From Acidobacteriota bacterium (GTDB taxonomy: Bacteria > Acidobacteriota > Blastocatellia > RBC074), in the NCBI GenBank assembly GCA_019639255.1, contig JAHBSF010000013.1, positions 1-64,000 of the forward strand: 64,000 bases of DNA. The letters are read 5' to 3'. The position numbers were made by a program, and so were the translations under genes. The notes below the pieces were generated by a model, which was not told the DNA's origin, ran no database searches, and worked only from the letters and a program-made list of their open reading frames with translations. Shown piece by piece: positions 1-11,268 of the stretch. Position 1 is the first letter of the stretch. Each line of letters starts with the position of its first letter.

Positions 1-21
1 ATGTTCCGTTATCTCTCTTCC
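1..21. repeat. palindromic repeat, right arm only (window edge)
   Basis: The first bases read ATGTTCCGTTATCTCTC, the outer right arm of the window-wide intergenic palindrome. The left arm lies outside the window. Confidence 0.8.
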
Positions 22-28
22 TCCGGTA

Positions 29-3000
29 TTACTTCAGGACGAACACCCCGCCGCCGTCGGCGCCCGCAAACAGCGCATTACCTATTGCCGCAAGCGAAAG
101 CACGCGCAGATTGCCGAGTCCTACGTTGACCGTATTCCAGCTCATCCCGCCGTTGGTCGAAAAATAAACGCCGCCGCCGAGCGTTGCAGCGTAAACTGCG
201 CCGCCTGTGGAGGCCATCGACTGTATGTTCAGATTGGCGATGCCCTGATTCGCTGCGGTCCACGTCGCGCCGTTGTCGGTTGAGCGGAATACGCCGCCGT
301 CGCGCGTTCCGGCGTACACGGCCGCATCGGTAATGAGCAGGCAGTTGAGGTTCAAATCGGTCAGACCCTGATTGGCCGCAGCCCAGGAATTGCCGTTATT
401 TGTGGAACGGAACACGCCGCCGCCGCGCGTGCCTGCAAACAGAAACTGCGTGTTTCCGGCAAGCGCGAATACGAAGCCGTTTGTCAGCCCGTTGTTGATC
501 GCCGTCCAGTCGTCGTTGATGCTTGCGGCGCGGAATACGCCGCCGCCGTCGGTGCCGGCAAAGAGTGCACCATTGTGAGCAAGGAGCGATTGAACGAACA
601 GATTGTTCAGGCCGCGGTTGACCGGCCCCCAGCTTGCCCCGTTGTTTGCAGACCGAAAGACGCCGCCGAACGAGCCTGCGAAAATGTCGGAGCCGCCCGA
701 GGAAGCCAGCGATGAAATGATCGGATTGACGAGTCCATTGTTGCGCGGAGTCCAGTTCTGTCCCTCATCTGCGGTAGAGAACATGCCTCCGCCGTTGGTT
801 GCAGCAAACAGATTGCCCGCGTGCATGGTCATAAAGGTGACGATTGCGCGCGGCAATCCCTGATTGCCAGCAGTCCAGGAATCGCCGTTATTGATCGAAC
901 GGAACACGCCGCCCTCTCGTGTTCCGACCAACAGATTCGATCCGCTGACGAGCAGCGAGCGCGTGAAGAAAACCGTCAGTCCGTTGTTTACCTGCGTCCA
1001 GATCGGATTTGTCGCGGCGAAATTGAAACGGAAAACCCCGGAACCTGAGGTCGCTGCGAATAACAGGTTGCCGCTTGCGGCGAGTGCTCGCACTGTTACG
1101 CCGCCCATTCCATTCGACATACTCGTCCAGTTCCCGCCCACGGGAAGCGCATAGACGCCGAAGTTTTGAGTCCCGGCGTAAAGAATCGATCCGTTCGGCG
1201 TTTGCCTTACGGCGAGTGCAAGCACTTGCTGTGGCTGCGTTGACGGATTGAGCGCCGTCCAGCTCCCGCCGAGATTTGTTGATTGATGTACGCCGCTGGT
1301 TGCTGTCCCCGCATATAACAGTTCTCCGATTACGGCCAGCGCGCGCACGCTGAGGTTGCCGAGTCCGCCCGAGATCCAGGTAGAACCCGTAAAGCGGAAT
1401 ACTCCGCCGTCGGTTCCCGCAACAAGCGTGTTGATCACCACGCCGAAACTGCGCACCGAGGCGTTGGTTAATCCCAGATTGACCGCAGTCCACGAGTTTC
1501 CGTTGTCGCTCGTACGGTAAACTCCCGAATCGGTTCCGGCGTAAATCTGGCCGTTGAACAGCGTGAGGGCGCGCACCACGGGGCTGCCGAGCCCGCTATT
1601 GACCGGTATCCACGACGCGCCGTTGTTGGTCGAACGGAACACTCCATCTGCTTCGGTTCCGATGAGAATCGCGGATCCGTTGACCGTGAATGCGTTGATG
1701 GTTCCGCCGTCGGGGCCTGATGTCGCAGTCCACGCGCCCACGCCCATGACGTTTATCGCCACGGTTTTCATATCGCTCAGGGGCGGTTGCCCATTGTCGG
1801 TTGCCCTGAATGCAACTACGTGAGTTCCTGTTTGCGGCGCGGTCGGAGTCCAGTTGAATACACCCGTGGCCGGATTGAACATCGCGCCTATGGGCAGATC
1901 CATAGCCGAAAGCGTCAGGGTTTGCCCCGCGTCGGGATCGCTTGCGGTGACCGTGAAATTGACCGTGTTGCCGAGGCTCGTGGTGATTGTTCCCGGAACG
2001 GTCAGCGTGGGCGGGTCGTTGACGGGATTGATCGTGATCGACACCGCGGCGGGCGCGCTTTCAACCAGTCCGTTATCGACCGTGAAGGTAAAGCTGTCCG
2101 AGCCGTTGAAGTCGGGCAGCGGCGTATAATTCAATACGGGCGGCGCGCCCAGCAGCCTTCCGTTTTTGACCGTCTCCTTGATGCGATAAACCAGCGGGCG
2201 TCCTTCCGGATCGCTTCCGGTCAGCACAATCTGTACGGTCTTGTCTTCGTCCACCGTAATGGATTGCGGCTGCGCAGTGGGCGGCGCCTTGACGAGAAGC
2301 TGGATCGGGTGCGCGCGCGTACCGTCGGCTGTATCCGTAGCCGTCACTGCGATCTGATACGATCCCACGTCTCGCGTCGTAGCGTTTACGCGCAATCTGT
2401 AACGATTGTTTCCCACATCGGCGAGTGAGACAAAGCCGGGGCCGATTACGCGCACATCCGCGACCTGCTGATCGGCGTCGAGGTCGCGCACGAGGAATTC
2501 CGATTCGAAAAGCATCCCGGCGTAAGCGGTGATGGTTGTCGGCGCGTAGATGTAGGGCGGACGGTTGCCGGTCGGGCTCGACAGTATGAGTGGAGCGATT
2601 TTCGTAAGACCGTCTACGACGGAATCCAGAGTTTCGCCCTCGGCGCGGTCTATGCGGCCCGAGGCTCTGAGCTTGTTTGCCGTAACATCGATGTTTTCAT
2701 CTCCGGCGGTAGGGACGTTTTTGAGTACGAATCCGCCGAAGCCGTCGGTTATGGCCTGCTGTCCGCGCGCGCGCACGATTGCGCCGCGCACGGGAGTTGT
2801 CCGGTCAAAATCGAGTACGCGCCCGATGATTGTGGTCAATGGACGCAGGACGGCTACGAAGTAGATCGTGGTTGCGATGATTGCATCTTCATCGGTTTCA
2901 ATCTGCGAGCCGTCGGCCGAGACCCTCGCTTTGGGTCCGAGATTCACAAACCTGCCGAAGCTCTGGCGCGTCGGATCGAGATCGAGCGCAAACAGGTGCG

Positions 3001-4726
3001 CGTCGGCGCCCGGCGGAATCCCGTCGGGATTTGGAAAGATCAGTTGTCCGCCGGGTTCGAGTTTTACGCCGAAGGGCGTCAACTGTATGATCGCGGAACT
3101 GAAAACGCCCTTGGGCAATCGCACCGGAGTGAGGCTGTTTTCTATTACATCGAGAACGATCGACCCGCTCGTAGATCCGTCGGGGAACGTGGCAGATACG
3201 CCGAAACCCGGCAGCTTGAAAGTCACTCCGCCCGTGGAAATACTCGGATCGGGCTCTTGCTGTCTGATCCTGTTTGCTGCGGGGCCGAACCCGGAACCCG
3301 ATGTGTTGACGGGTATCGCGGGGCCGGTCGCCGGTTGCAGAAAAATTGATTCCGGATACTGATTGTCGCGCTGATTGAATACGGGCATTTTCAGCGGCAG
3401 CGTCGGGAACGGGAGTGCGTCGTCCTGGGGAGGTTCGACGGCGAAGGCAACGGCCGCGCCGTTCGGTGCATCGGGCAGCACGAACCAGCCTCCTGCCGTA
3501 GACTGCGTCGATGCATTGTTGCTGAACAGGCGAATGTTTACGCCGGGCAGAGGTTGATCCCGCGTATCGCGTATATGCCCGCTTATCGAGGTTCTCACGG
3601 GAAGCGTGGCCTCGCTCATCCACGAAGTCGATGTAGTCGAAAGCGACATCGGTCCGGAAAGCACGCCGAACGGAACGCGGACGAGAAGCTGATTTGAGGC
3701 GGCTGCTTCAATGCCCGCCTCGACGCCGCCTATGCGCACGGTCATATTTTCCGGATCTGTGGGAAGATTGCTGCCGAGCAGGGTAATCAGGTCGCGCGCC
3801 AGTATCGGCCCTTCGGCGTCAAAGCCCGTGACAGCGATCGGACCGAGCCCCCCTGGGCCGGCGATATCTATATCGACCTCGTTTGACGATTGAAATCCGA
3901 GCGCGCTTATTATGACGCTTACCTGCCTTGCGCCGATCAGATCGCGCGGTATCGCTATGTTGATCTGTTCAAGCCCGACAAATCCGGGCGCGGGTCCGGC
4001 GAATGCCGGGATCAGTTCGATTCCGCCTATAAGTACGCGTACGTTTTCGGCCGAACCGTTGTCGGGGTTGCCGTCCGTATCTGGAGCGGCGCGCAGCCCC
4101 GTGGCGTAAAGTATCAGAAAGACGAGTTCATTTTCGGGGCCGAGATCTATGGGCCGCGGGAAGAAATCCGGAAACTCGCCCTGAAACGGAATTTCAATCG
4201 ACTGCGAGGCGTCCGGGTGAACGCGTATGAGATTCGCCGCCGGCGCTCCGACGCCGCTTACGTTGGCGGTGAAAATCGCGGGAACCCCGGGCGCAATTTC
4301 TACGGTTCCGACCGACATTGCGCCGTTGCCCGCCATTACGGTGAAAGTGGCATTGCCTGACGCAGTGCCCGCAGGGATGACGCAGTTGATCTGGCCGGGC
4401 GAGACGAAAAACAGCGATGCCGGGCGCGTAATGCCGTTGATGTCCGTAACCGATACGGAAGTGCCGCCGAGCACCGTGGGAAGCGGAAGCGTGGTTGCAA
4501 CTTCGGTTGTAGTGGCAAGGCCCGCGCCGAAGGCGGCTACTATGGATTCGGCCGATACCGGCGCTTCAAAATTCGCCGCAGAGACTACGGCGACCATTCC
4601 GGTTTCCTGCGCCGCACCGCGCAGTGAGAACAATGCAAGTGCTACTAAAACGGTTGATAGCGGAAACAGCCGAAGATGTTGGCGCGTGCAGCTATACATT
4701 CTTTTTATCGGGGAAAAGGACGGCAT
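29..4726 (-). CDS. secreted TIGR03437-type, Ig/cadherin-like and Asp-box propeller protein
   Basis: Very large exported protein of about 1565 aa with no known enzymatic role. Start chosen at ATG 4726 because GGAGG precedes it; a longer reading to 4765 exists. A signal peptide ends near SLRGAAQ. Next comes a Solibacter-type TIGR03437 domain (PESIVAAFG-like and FVSPGQINCVIPAG motifs), an IPT/TIG-like segment, a carboxypeptidase-regulatory-like fold (SGHIRDTRDQPLPGVNIRLF) and cadherin/Ig-like domains with NPVNDPP and TGTHVVAFRATDNGQPPLSD. The C-terminal third is a run of about 13 blade repeats with Asp boxes ([16 protein letters not shown]), as in BNR or Ycf48-like propellers. It is divergent from a paralogue of the same architecture at 5089. 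I infer a cell-surface or secreted binding protein. Family recognition is firm, function unknown. Confidence 0.88.
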   Translation of the reverse strand: MPSFSPIKRMYSCTRQHLRLFPLSTVLVALALFSLRGAAQETGMVAVVSAANFEAPVSAESIVAAFGAGLATTTEVATTLPLPTVLGGTSVSVTDINGITRPASLFFVSPGQINCVIPAGTASGNATFTVMAGNGAMSVGTVEIAPGVPAIFTANVSGVGAPAANLIRVHPDASQSIEIPFQGEFPDFFPRPIDLGPENELVFLILYATGLRAAPDTDGNPDNGSAENVRVLIGGIELIPAFAGPAPGFVGLEQINIAIPRDLIGARQVSVIISALGFQSSNEVDIDIAGPGGLGPIAVTGFDAEGPILARDLITLLGSNLPTDPENMTVRIGGVEAGIEAAASNQLLVRVPFGVLSGPMSLSTTSTSWMSEATLPVRTSISGHIRDTRDQPLPGVNIRLFSNNASTQSTAGGWFVLPDAPNGAAVAFAVEPPQDDALPFPTLPLKMPVFNQRDNQYPESIFLQPATGPAIPVNTSGSGFGPAANRIRQQEPDPSISTGGVTFKLPGFGVSATFPDGSTSGSIVLDVIENSLTPVRLPKGVFSSAIIQLTPFGVKLEPGGQLIFPNPDGIPPGADAHLFALDLDPTRQSFGRFVNLGPKARVSADGSQIETDEDAIIATTIYFVAVLRPLTTIIGRVLDFDRTTPVRGAIVRARGQQAITDGFGGFVLKNVPTAGDENIDVTANKLRASGRIDRAEGETLDSVVDGLTKIAPLILSSPTGNRPPYIYAPTTITAYAGMLFESEFLVRDLDADQQVADVRVIGPGFVSLADVGNNRYRLRVNATTRDVGSYQIAVTATDTADGTRAHPIQLLVKAPPTAQPQSITVDEDKTVQIVLTGSDPEGRPLVYRIKETVKNGRLLGAPPVLNYTPLPDFNGSDSFTFTVDNGLVESAPAAVSITINPVNDPPTLTVPGTITTSLGNTVNFTVTASDPDAGQTLTLSAMDLPIGAMFNPATGVFNWTPTAPQTGTHVVAFRATDNGQPPLSDMKTVAINVMGVGAWTATSGPDGGTINAFTVNGSAILIGTEADGVFRSTNNGASWIPVNSGLGSPVVRALTLFNGQIYAGTDSGVYRTSDNGNSWTAVNLGLTNASVRSFGVVINTLVAGTDGGVFRFTGSTWISGGLGNLSVRALAVIGELLYAGTATSGVHQSTNLGGSWTALNPSTQPQQVLALAVRQTPNGSILYAGTQNFGVYALPVGGNWTSMSNGMGGVTVRALAASGNLLFAATSGSGVFRFNFAATNPIWTQVNNGLTVFFTRSLLVSGSNLLVGTREGGVFRSINNGDSWTAGNQGLPRAIVTFMTMHAGNLFAATNGGGMFSTADEGQNWTPRNNGLVNPIISSLASSGGSDIFAGSFGGVFRSANNGASWGPVNRGLNNLFVQSLLAHNGALFAGTDGGGVFRAASINDDWTAINNGLTNGFVFALAGNTQFLFAGTRGGGVFRSTNNGNSWAAANQGLTDLNLNCLLITDAAVYAGTRDGGVFRSTDNGATWTAANQGIANLNIQSMASTGGAVYAATLGGGVYFSTNGGMSWNTVNVGLGNLRVLSLAAIGNALFAGADGGGVFVLK

Positions 4727-4849
4727 AAATCCTCCAGAAGGCGGCGCATACGGCAGCGCAATCATCGAGGGGCGGGCATAACAACCCCGTCAGGGTAACA
4801 CGCCTCTGATGCGGCGACCAGCAGTGCGGGTTGCCGCGAAACCTAAACG

Positions 4850-4969
4850 GAGATAACGGAACAAACGAAATTTGACGGAACAAACGGAAATATTCAACCA
4901 TTCCGTAATTTTCGTATCATTTCGTATGTTCCGTTATCTCTTTTTCCTCCCAAACCGGCAATTGCCGGC
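4850..4969. repeat. type-1 intergenic palindrome with right outer module
   Basis: Left arm GAGATAACGGAACAAACG at 4850, right arm CGTATGTTCCGTTATCTC ending 4940, loop containing ATATTCAAC. The right side continues into an outer module ending AAACCGGCAATTGCCGGC; the matching left outer module is degenerate. It sits between two divergent genes, so it cannot serve only as a terminator. Confidence 0.85.
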
Positions 4970-4988
4970 GTTGCGCGGTTTTTTTTCT

Positions 4989-5010
4989 GCAGCCGGGATT
5001 GCCCGGCTGC
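4989..5010. other. perfect 9-bp hairpin upstream of the second giant gene
   Basis: GCAGCCGGG, loop ATTG, CCCGGCTGC. A T-run precedes it on the + strand, so on neither strand does a U-run follow the stem; it is not an intrinsic terminator. It lies about 80 nt before the ATG at 5089 and could be a leader hairpin or operator. The rest of 4727-5088 holds only the repeat. Confidence 0.6.
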
Positions 5011-5088
5011 ATCCGTTGGTGGAGAAATGCGCGTAATGATAATGTTGGTTTGGCCGAATTTCTTTCAGGAATCGAGGACCACCCCGCC

Positions 5089-8000
5089 ATGTCCCCAGCC
5101 TTTCCGCCTCTTCTTCAGAGAATCATTACCGTGTGCTTGCTGTCGGCGGCGGCAGCGATGATGTTCCCGATCGCGTTGCAACGTGCGGCAGCGCAGTCAA
5201 CCCCGGTGACGACCGTGTCGGCGGCGAGCTACAGCCTGCTGGTTGCGCCTGAATCGATCGTAGCGGCCTTCGGCGTGGGGCTGGCTACCGAGGTTGCCGT
5301 CGCGACATCTCTTCCGCTGCCGACGACTCTGGCCGGTACTACCGTACGCGTGAACGGCGAAGCCGCCCCGCTCTTTTTCGTTGCGCCGAATCAGATCAAT
5401 TACCTAATTCCTGCGGGCACGCCCGTCGGCGCGGCCTCGGTTGTAGTGACGGCGGGAGACGGCGCTGTATCGCACGGAATCGTGCAGATCGTCGCAGTTG
5501 CGCCCGCATTGTTCACGGCGGACTCAAGCGGCAGGGGGCCGCTCGCCTCGCTTCTGCTTCGAGTCAAGGCGAGCGGCGAACTGATATACGAGCAGTTGAG
5601 CGTGTTCGACGGTGCGCGGTTCGTCACTGTGCCCGTGGATTTCGGCGAAAGCGGCGACCGGTTGTTTCTGATTCTTTATGCCACCGGTGTGCGGCAAGCA
5701 GCCACGGGAAGCGTACGGGTAAGCATAAGCGGCGTAGAGTTCGCGCCGCTGTATGCGGGTCCATCCGGAGGATTTGTCGGGCTCGATCAGCTTAATGTGG
5801 CGCTGCCGGACAGCTTCGGCGGGCGCGGCAGACTCGAACTGCTCGTAACGGCCGTGGGCGCGCCGGGATCGAACGCCGGAGAATTCGAGATCGGCGCCGG
5901 CGCCGCGTCGAATGCGGCTCCGGTGCAGATTACGGGCGTCAGCACGGGGCTTGCTCTGGCGGGCGAAGAGATCGAGATCAACGGTTCGGGTTTTGCCCCC
6001 AACCCGGGCGAGAATCAGGTGCTGATGGTCGCAGATGACGGCGTTACGGCCAGAGCCGATGTTGTGACCGTGACCGGAAACAGTATGAGGGTGCGGGTGC
6101 CGTTCGGCGCCGGAACCGGGCAGTTGAGGGTCAGTCGCGGGCAGAGCGAGACGGGGCGGGCCATTAGTGTACGTACATCGATCAGCGGTTTTGTCGAGGA
6201 GGCAAGGGTGGGGCCCGGGGGCGTCGTCGAGCGCATCCCGATTCCCGGCGCAAGGGTGCGGTTGCTCGGCCGTCCGGCGACTGAAAGAAGCGTCGGCATT
6301 GACGGCTCGTTCGTTATTCCCGATCCTCCCGGGATTCCGGCGGGCGGCTCGGCGTTCGTCGAGATCCTGCCTCCGCCGGGCGGCGCGTTGCCGCTGCCGG
6401 TTCCGAGATTGAAGGTTGCGGTGCGCGCCGACCGCGACAACCAGCTTCCGCTTGCAGCCGAGCTCTCGCATGTGGGAGGCGTGCCGTTTCCGTCGAGTCC
6501 TTCAGAGGGTGTCGCCGGCGAATCGGCCGCCGCTCAAACCCTTACGCTCACCTATTTGCCGCCGGGCCGGACGCCTGCGAACCTGCCGGCGGGTCACTTC
6601 AGCGCGCGCATCGCCCAGATAACGCCGTTTGGGATGACTATCACCCCTGGTGCAAGACTGAGCTTTCCGAATGCCGACATGATTCCGGTCGGGGCTACGG
6701 CCCGGCTGTTCAAGTTCGATCAGACCGAAGGCAGCGCCACACTCGGTTCATTCATCGACGCCGGCGCGGCGACCGTAAGCGCCGACGGCCAGACCGTCGA
6801 GACCTCGGCCGATGCAATCACCGAGGGCAGTTATTATTTCGTCTCGATCGAACGAGGGCGCGCAACCATCAACGGGCGCGTGGTTGAAACCGACGGGCGC
6901 GGCGTGCCGCGAGCAATCGTGCGCGCGCGCGGGCAATCGACGTTCACCGACGGCTTCGGCGGTTTCGTGCTGCGCGATGTGCCGGTTATGAAAAACAGCG
7001 GCGACAGGGTAATGGTCGAGGTCAGCTATCAGCGTCCGAGCGGGCGCATATCGCGCAAGGACAGCGCCGAGGTCGAGATCGTTGCCGGTATGCTTTCGAC
7101 CATTGCTTCCGATATCGTTCTCGATCCGGCGACGACCAATGTTGCGCCGATCATCATCGCCCCTGCGGCTCTGGCGCTCAATGCCGGCGAGGGGCGCAGC
7201 TTCGATGTGGTTGTTCTCGATCCCGACAGCAGCCAACCGCTTCAGGTCGCGGCTTCGGGATCGGCCGCTGCGTTTACTACGCTGAGCAATCGGGGACAGG
7301 GCGTCCATCGGTTGCAAATGAACCCGAACGCGCAGGGCGCATTTACGCTCAACCTTGCGGCGACCGATGCGTCGGGCGACAGCACGATGCAAAGCATCGC
7401 GGTGATGGTCAATCAGGGGGAAACGGACAAACCGTCGGCGCAATCGCAGTCGGTGACGACGATGGAAGACGCTACGGTGGAAATCACCCTGAGCGGAGCG
7501 GCTGCGGGCGGCGGGACGTTGAGCTACACGGTGGTTGCGCCGCCGTCGAGCGGGATGCTTGCGGGCGAGGCGCCGAACATGCGTTACACGCCGGCTGCGG
7601 ACTACAACGGCGCCGACGGTTTTACATTCAAGGTCGCAAGCAACGGGGTCGAAAGCGGAATTGCCACGGTCTTTATCGCCGTGATCCCGGTAAATGATGC
7701 GCCGGTGTTGAGCGTGCCGGGGCCTCAAAGCGTCAATGCCGGAGAATCGTTAACGTTCGTTGTCTCGGCAACGGACGTCGATAAGGGGCAGACGCTGAGT
7801 TTTACGGCAATGAATTTGCCTGAAGGTGCGACCTTCACTCAGATTTCGGCCGCGAGCCGGCAGATGAGCTGGACGCCTACTTTCGCACAGGCCGGGACTT
7901 ATAACATCGAATTCAAAGTCACGGACAACGGCGCTCCTCCGCTCAGCAGTATGCATACGGTGACGATCAACGCCGGGGTGTTATGGTCGAAGCTGTCGGG

Positions 8001-10632
8001 GCCTGAAGGCGGGCGTCTGGCGTTTCTTTATTTCAGCGGCGGGAGCACGGTATTTGCGGGCAATGCGGGCGGATTGCTTCGTTCGGTCGATGACGGCCGA
8101 AGCTGGTCGGATGCGGCAGAAGGGTTGAGAAACCTGAACGTAGCTTCCATGACGCAAATCGGCGCGACGCTGTTCGTCGCTACGGTCGGCGGCGGCGTAC
8201 ATCGCTCGACCAACGGCGGGAATTCCTGGGAGCAGGTCAACACCGGGCTGACCAATCAGACGCTGAATTTCGTCTTTGCCGGCGGCAACACGCTGTTTGC
8301 CGGAACGTTTTTCAGCGGTCGGGTCTTTCGTTCGACCAACATGGGCGGCAACTGGGCCGAGATTCCGACCGCGCTGACGCAGGGGGCGTCGCCGGGGCGC
8401 GTCGATGTCATGGCGGTGAGGGGATCGGATCTCTTCATCGGTACGGACAAGGATGGAGTCTTCCGCGCCGACCTCGACGGGAATAACTGGACGCCGGCCA
8501 GGACCGGACTGCCGCAGTTGACCGGGGGCGCTTACGACAGAATCAGAACCTTTGTCGCCGGCGGCAATGCGCTGTATGCCGGAACGAGCGGCAACGGGGT
8601 TTACCGCTCGACCGACAACGGCGCGACGTGGGCGGCGCTCAACACCGGGTTGACCAACCTCGGCATCAACGGGTTGGCGGCGAGCGGCCCGAACGTCTAT
8701 GCCGCAACTTTCCTCGGGGGCGTCTACAAACTCGGCGGCAACGATGCGTGGATGCGCATCGGCGCCGGACTGGTAGGGACTGCGGCAATCGAATGCATGG
8801 CGCTTAACGGAGGCACGATCCTCATCGGCGAGAATCTTTACGGCGTTTATCGCTCGACCGATCTCGGGGAGAATTTCGCCTTCTCGAATTCGGGTTTGAA
8901 CATACTGAACATCGGCGGGATCTATTCGGACGGCGCGACGCTTTACGTATCCGGCGAATACGGCGCGATGTTCCGTTCGCCCAACAACGGCGAGTCGATG
9001 ATCCTGGCGCGGAACGGTCTGCCCGGGTTGAATTTCAAGGGCATCGCCGCGATCGGCAACAATCTTTTTGTCGGCAGCAGCGCGCCCATAGGCGTTTACC
9101 GTTCGACCGATCAGGGGCAAAACTGGGCGCCGGCCAACAGCGGGATAGCGGATCGGCGGCTCGAAAAACTGCTCGTCAGCGGCAACGCGCTTTATGCGGC
9201 GGGGCGCGACGGCGTCGTTCGGACGACCAATCTCGGCGTCACCTGGACGGACCTGAGCAATGGCCTGAGAAACTACTTCATCAGAGACCTGGCCGTCATC
9301 GGGACGACGCTTTTCATCGCCGCCGATTCCTCGAATAACGACGGCACACCCGGGCCCGGACTGTTGCGATCAACCGACGGCGGGGCGACCTGGACGCCGG
9401 CCAATACCGGGATCGCACGGCGCGGTGACGGCACGCTCCCGTCTTTCTTCGGTCTGGCCGTGATCGGGACGACGCTCTATGCCGGAGCCGTCGATGTCAA
9501 CGGCGTTTATCGCTCGACCGACAACGGCGAGACCTGGACGGCGGCGAAAAACGGTTTGACTTCTACATTCATTCTGGCGCTGGTCGCCAACGGTCCGACG
9601 CTTTTCGCCGCCGACAACGGCAACGGCATTTATCGTTCGGACGACGGCGCGGCGACGTGGAGGCGCTTCGACGCCGGATTGACCCGCCGGACGATTACGA
9701 CCATCGCCGCGCAGGGCAATACGGTTTTCGCCGGAGGTTTCGGCGGCCTCGTCCGCGCGAGTCCGAACATACAGAGCTGGTCGGAGAGAAACACGGGCCT
9801 GCCCGGACGGTTCATCAATGCGGTCGCTGCAAGCAGCGATTCGCTCTACGCCGGCGCGCTCGGCAACGGCGTCGCCCGGTCAACCGATCATGGCGCAAGC
9901 TGGAGCGCGGTCAACAACGGCCTGCCGCCGAACGCCAACGTCCAATCGGTAGTCTCAAGCGGCGGGAACCTTTTCGCCGGACTGTTCGGCGACGGCGTCT
10001 ATCGTTCGACGGATCAGGGCGCAAGCTGGAGCGCGTTCAATACGGGTCTTGCCAATACGTTCGTCAACAAACTCTTCATCAGCGGTTCGACGATTTACGC
10101 GGGCGCCGACGCCGGGGTCTTCCGCTCAGGCGTCGGCGCGGCGAGCTGGACGGCGGTCACCGCCGGTCTCGGCGCATTGCGCGTCGTTTCATTTACGGCC
10201 AATGCCGGCGTGATTTACGCCGGCACGGACGGCGGCGGCGTCTTCAGGCTCAATCCGGACGGCGCCGGCTGGACGCAGATCAACAACGGACTCGGAAATC
10301 TTCAGGTCACGGCGCTGTTTGTCAGCGGTGCGTTATATGCCGGAACGAGCGGCGGCGGAGTGTACATCTCGCGCGACGGCGGAGAAAACTGGACGGCGAT
10401 CAACAACGGTTTGCCGCCAAGGCTACACGTGTTTGCTTTTGCGGCGAGCGGAAAGAAGATTTATATCGGCAGCGTCTACGGCGTTTTCATCACCGAAGAC
10501 GAAGGCTCGACGTGGAAGCAGATAAATTCGGGGTTGCTCGAGACGTATGTTTCGGGTCTGGCCGTGAGCGGCGATCAGTTGTTCGCCGCGACGCTCAGGG
10601 GCGGGGTTTTCGTCAGCCGCATTCCACAGTAG
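5089..10632 (+). CDS. secreted TIGR03437-type, Ig/cadherin-like and Asp-box propeller protein (paralogue)
   Basis: Protein of about 1847 aa, paralogous to the divergent neighbour. Start chosen at ATG 5089, giving a normal signal peptide ([11 protein letters not shown] then a hydrophobic stretch, cleavage near AAA/QS); an in-frame upstream start at 4999 would add an unlikely 30 aa. Order of parts: TIGR03437-type domain ([29 protein letters not shown]), IPT/TIG-like region, carboxypeptidase-regulatory-like insert, tandem cadherin/Ig-like domains ([31 protein letters not shown]), then from about residue 970 some 20 propeller blades each with an Asp box such as STDNGATW or STDQGASW. No active-site motif is visible. 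Likely extracellular binding or structural role; the substrate cannot be read from sequence. Confidence 0.88.
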   Translation: MSPAFPPLLQRIITVCLLSAAAAMMFPIALQRAAAQSTPVTTVSAASYSLLVAPESIVAAFGVGLATEVAVATSLPLPTTLAGTTVRVNGEAAPLFFVAPNQINYLIPAGTPVGAASVVVTAGDGAVSHGIVQIVAVAPALFTADSSGRGPLASLLLRVKASGELIYEQLSVFDGARFVTVPVDFGESGDRLFLILYATGVRQAATGSVRVSISGVEFAPLYAGPSGGFVGLDQLNVALPDSFGGRGRLELLVTAVGAPGSNAGEFEIGAGAASNAAPVQITGVSTGLALAGEEIEINGSGFAPNPGENQVLMVADDGVTARADVVTVTGNSMRVRVPFGAGTGQLRVSRGQSETGRAISVRTSISGFVEEARVGPGGVVERIPIPGARVRLLGRPATERSVGIDGSFVIPDPPGIPAGGSAFVEILPPPGGALPLPVPRLKVAVRADRDNQLPLAAELSHVGGVPFPSSPSEGVAGESAAAQTLTLTYLPPGRTPANLPAGHFSARIAQITPFGMTITPGARLSFPNADMIPVGATARLFKFDQTEGSATLGSFIDAGAATVSADGQTVETSADAITEGSYYFVSIERGRATINGRVVETDGRGVPRAIVRARGQSTFTDGFGGFVLRDVPVMKNSGDRVMVEVSYQRPSGRISRKDSAEVEIVAGMLSTIASDIVLDPATTNVAPIIIAPAALALNAGEGRSFDVVVLDPDSSQPLQVAASGSAAAFTTLSNRGQGVHRLQMNPNAQGAFTLNLAATDASGDSTMQSIAVMVNQGETDKPSAQSQSVTTMEDATVEITLSGAAAGGGTLSYTVVAPPSSGMLAGEAPNMRYTPAADYNGADGFTFKVASNGVESGIATVFIAVIPVNDAPVLSVPGPQSVNAGESLTFVVSATDVDKGQTLSFTAMNLPEGATFTQISAASRQMSWTPTFAQAGTYNIEFKVTDNGAPPLSSMHTVTINAGVLWSKLSGPEGGRLAFLYFSGGSTVFAGNAGGLLRSVDDGRSWSDAAEGLRNLNVASMTQIGATLFVATVGGGVHRSTNGGNSWEQVNTGLTNQTLNFVFAGGNTLFAGTFFSGRVFRSTNMGGNWAEIPTALTQGASPGRVDVMAVRGSDLFIGTDKDGVFRADLDGNNWTPARTGLPQLTGGAYDRIRTFVAGGNALYAGTSGNGVYRSTDNGATWAALNTGLTNLGINGLAASGPNVYAATFLGGVYKLGGNDAWMRIGAGLVGTAAIECMALNGGTILIGENLYGVYRSTDLGENFAFSNSGLNILNIGGIYSDGATLYVSGEYGAMFRSPNNGESMILARNGLPGLNFKGIAAIGNNLFVGSSAPIGVYRSTDQGQNWAPANSGIADRRLEKLLVSGNALYAAGRDGVVRTTNLGVTWTDLSNGLRNYFIRDLAVIGTTLFIAADSSNNDGTPGPGLLRSTDGGATWTPANTGIARRGDGTLPSFFGLAVIGTTLYAGAVDVNGVYRSTDNGETWTAAKNGLTSTFILALVANGPTLFAADNGNGIYRSDDGAATWRRFDAGLTRRTITTIAAQGNTVFAGGFGGLVRASPNIQSWSERNTGLPGRFINAVAASSDSLYAGALGNGVARSTDHGASWSAVNNGLPPNANVQSVVSSGGNLFAGLFGDGVYRSTDQGASWSAFNTGLANTFVNKLFISGSTIYAGADAGVFRSGVGAASWTAVTAGLGALRVVSFTANAGVIYAGTDGGGVFRLNPDGAGWTQINNGLGNLQVTALFVSGALYAGTSGGGVYISRDGGENWTAINNGLPPRLHVFAFAASGKKIYIGSVYGVFITEDEGSTWKQINSGLLETYVSGLAVSGDQLFAATLRGGVFVSRIPQ

Positions 10633-10635
10633 GAA

Positions 10636-10737
10636 GAGAGATAACGGAACAAACGAAATAAGACGGAACAGACGGAAAGGGTCAATGTTTTTTCTTTCCG
10701 TTTGTTCCGTCTATTTTCGTCTGTTCCGTTATCTCTC
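10636..10737. repeat. type-1 intergenic palindrome
   Basis: Arms of 44 bp (GAGAGATAACGGAACAAACG at the left, CCGTTATCTCTC at the right) match in inverted orientation with about four differences. It lies between convergent genes, 3 bp beyond the stop of each. Confidence 0.88.
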
Positions 10738-10740
10738 TTT

Positions 10741-11268
10741 TCAGACGTTGACGGAAGATTCGTAGAACAGGTATTTGCGCCATTTGGCGTCGCTGCGGCC
10801 GAGGTAGCGCATGATCTGGCGATTGACGTGGAGGCTGAACGCCTGCGGACGTTTGAGCAGGCGCATACCGGCCTCTTCCGGCAGCGCGTTGCCCTTGCGG
10901 TTGTTGCAGCGCTTGCAGCAGGCGACCAGGTTGTCCCAGTTCGAGTGTCCGCCGCGCGATTTCGGAATGACGTGATCGAGCGTCAGCTCCGACGGCGTGT
11001 GTATGCGGGTGCAGTACTGGCACGTATTGTGATCGCGCAGAAGAATGTTTTTGCGCGACAGGCTCTTGCGCTCGAACGGAATGTGCACGTACTCTGTCAG
11101 GCGTATGACCGACGGCACGGGTATGGCATGTCGCGCCGAGTGAAAGAAATCCTCGTGTCGCTCCTCGGCGCGCGCAATACCCTTCAGCACCAGAACAATC
11201 GCCCGTCGCGTCGTGCAGACGTTGATCGGCTCGTATGTCGAATTCAGTACGAGAACCCTTCCGTTCAT
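10741..11268 (-). CDS. HNH endonuclease family protein
   Basis: 175-aa protein of the HNH (His-Me finger) nuclease family common in bacteria, usually of unknown biological target. Two CxxC zinc pairs are visible, C83-QY-C86 and C118-KR-C121, bracketing the nuclease core [20 protein letters not shown] with D98-H99 and the conserved Asn/His region, followed by CNNRKG. The N-terminal half ([17 protein letters not shown]) is typical of this stand-alone family. No restriction-modification, phage or toxin partner lies nearby, so a housekeeping or repair role is as likely as defence. The stop codon abuts the palindromic repeat. Confidence 0.9.
   Translation of the reverse strand: MNGRVLVLNSTYEPINVCTTRRAIVLVLKGIARAEERHEDFFHSARHAIPVPSVIRLTEYVHIPFERKSLSRKNILLRDHNTCQYCTRIHTPSELTLDHVIPKSRGGHSNWDNLVACCKRCNNRKGNALPEEAGMRLLKRPQAFSLHVNRQIMRYLGRSDAKWRKYLFYESSVNV

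Noticed and set aside
4989-5010. 9-bp hairpin as a terminator for either giant gene
   Set aside because: It lies upstream of both starts and the T-run is on the wrong side of the stem.
10636-10737. Type-1 palindromes as ordinary intrinsic terminators
   Set aside because: No U-run follows the stems, and copies lie upstream of genes in divergent gaps (4850, 20420) as well as inside operons.
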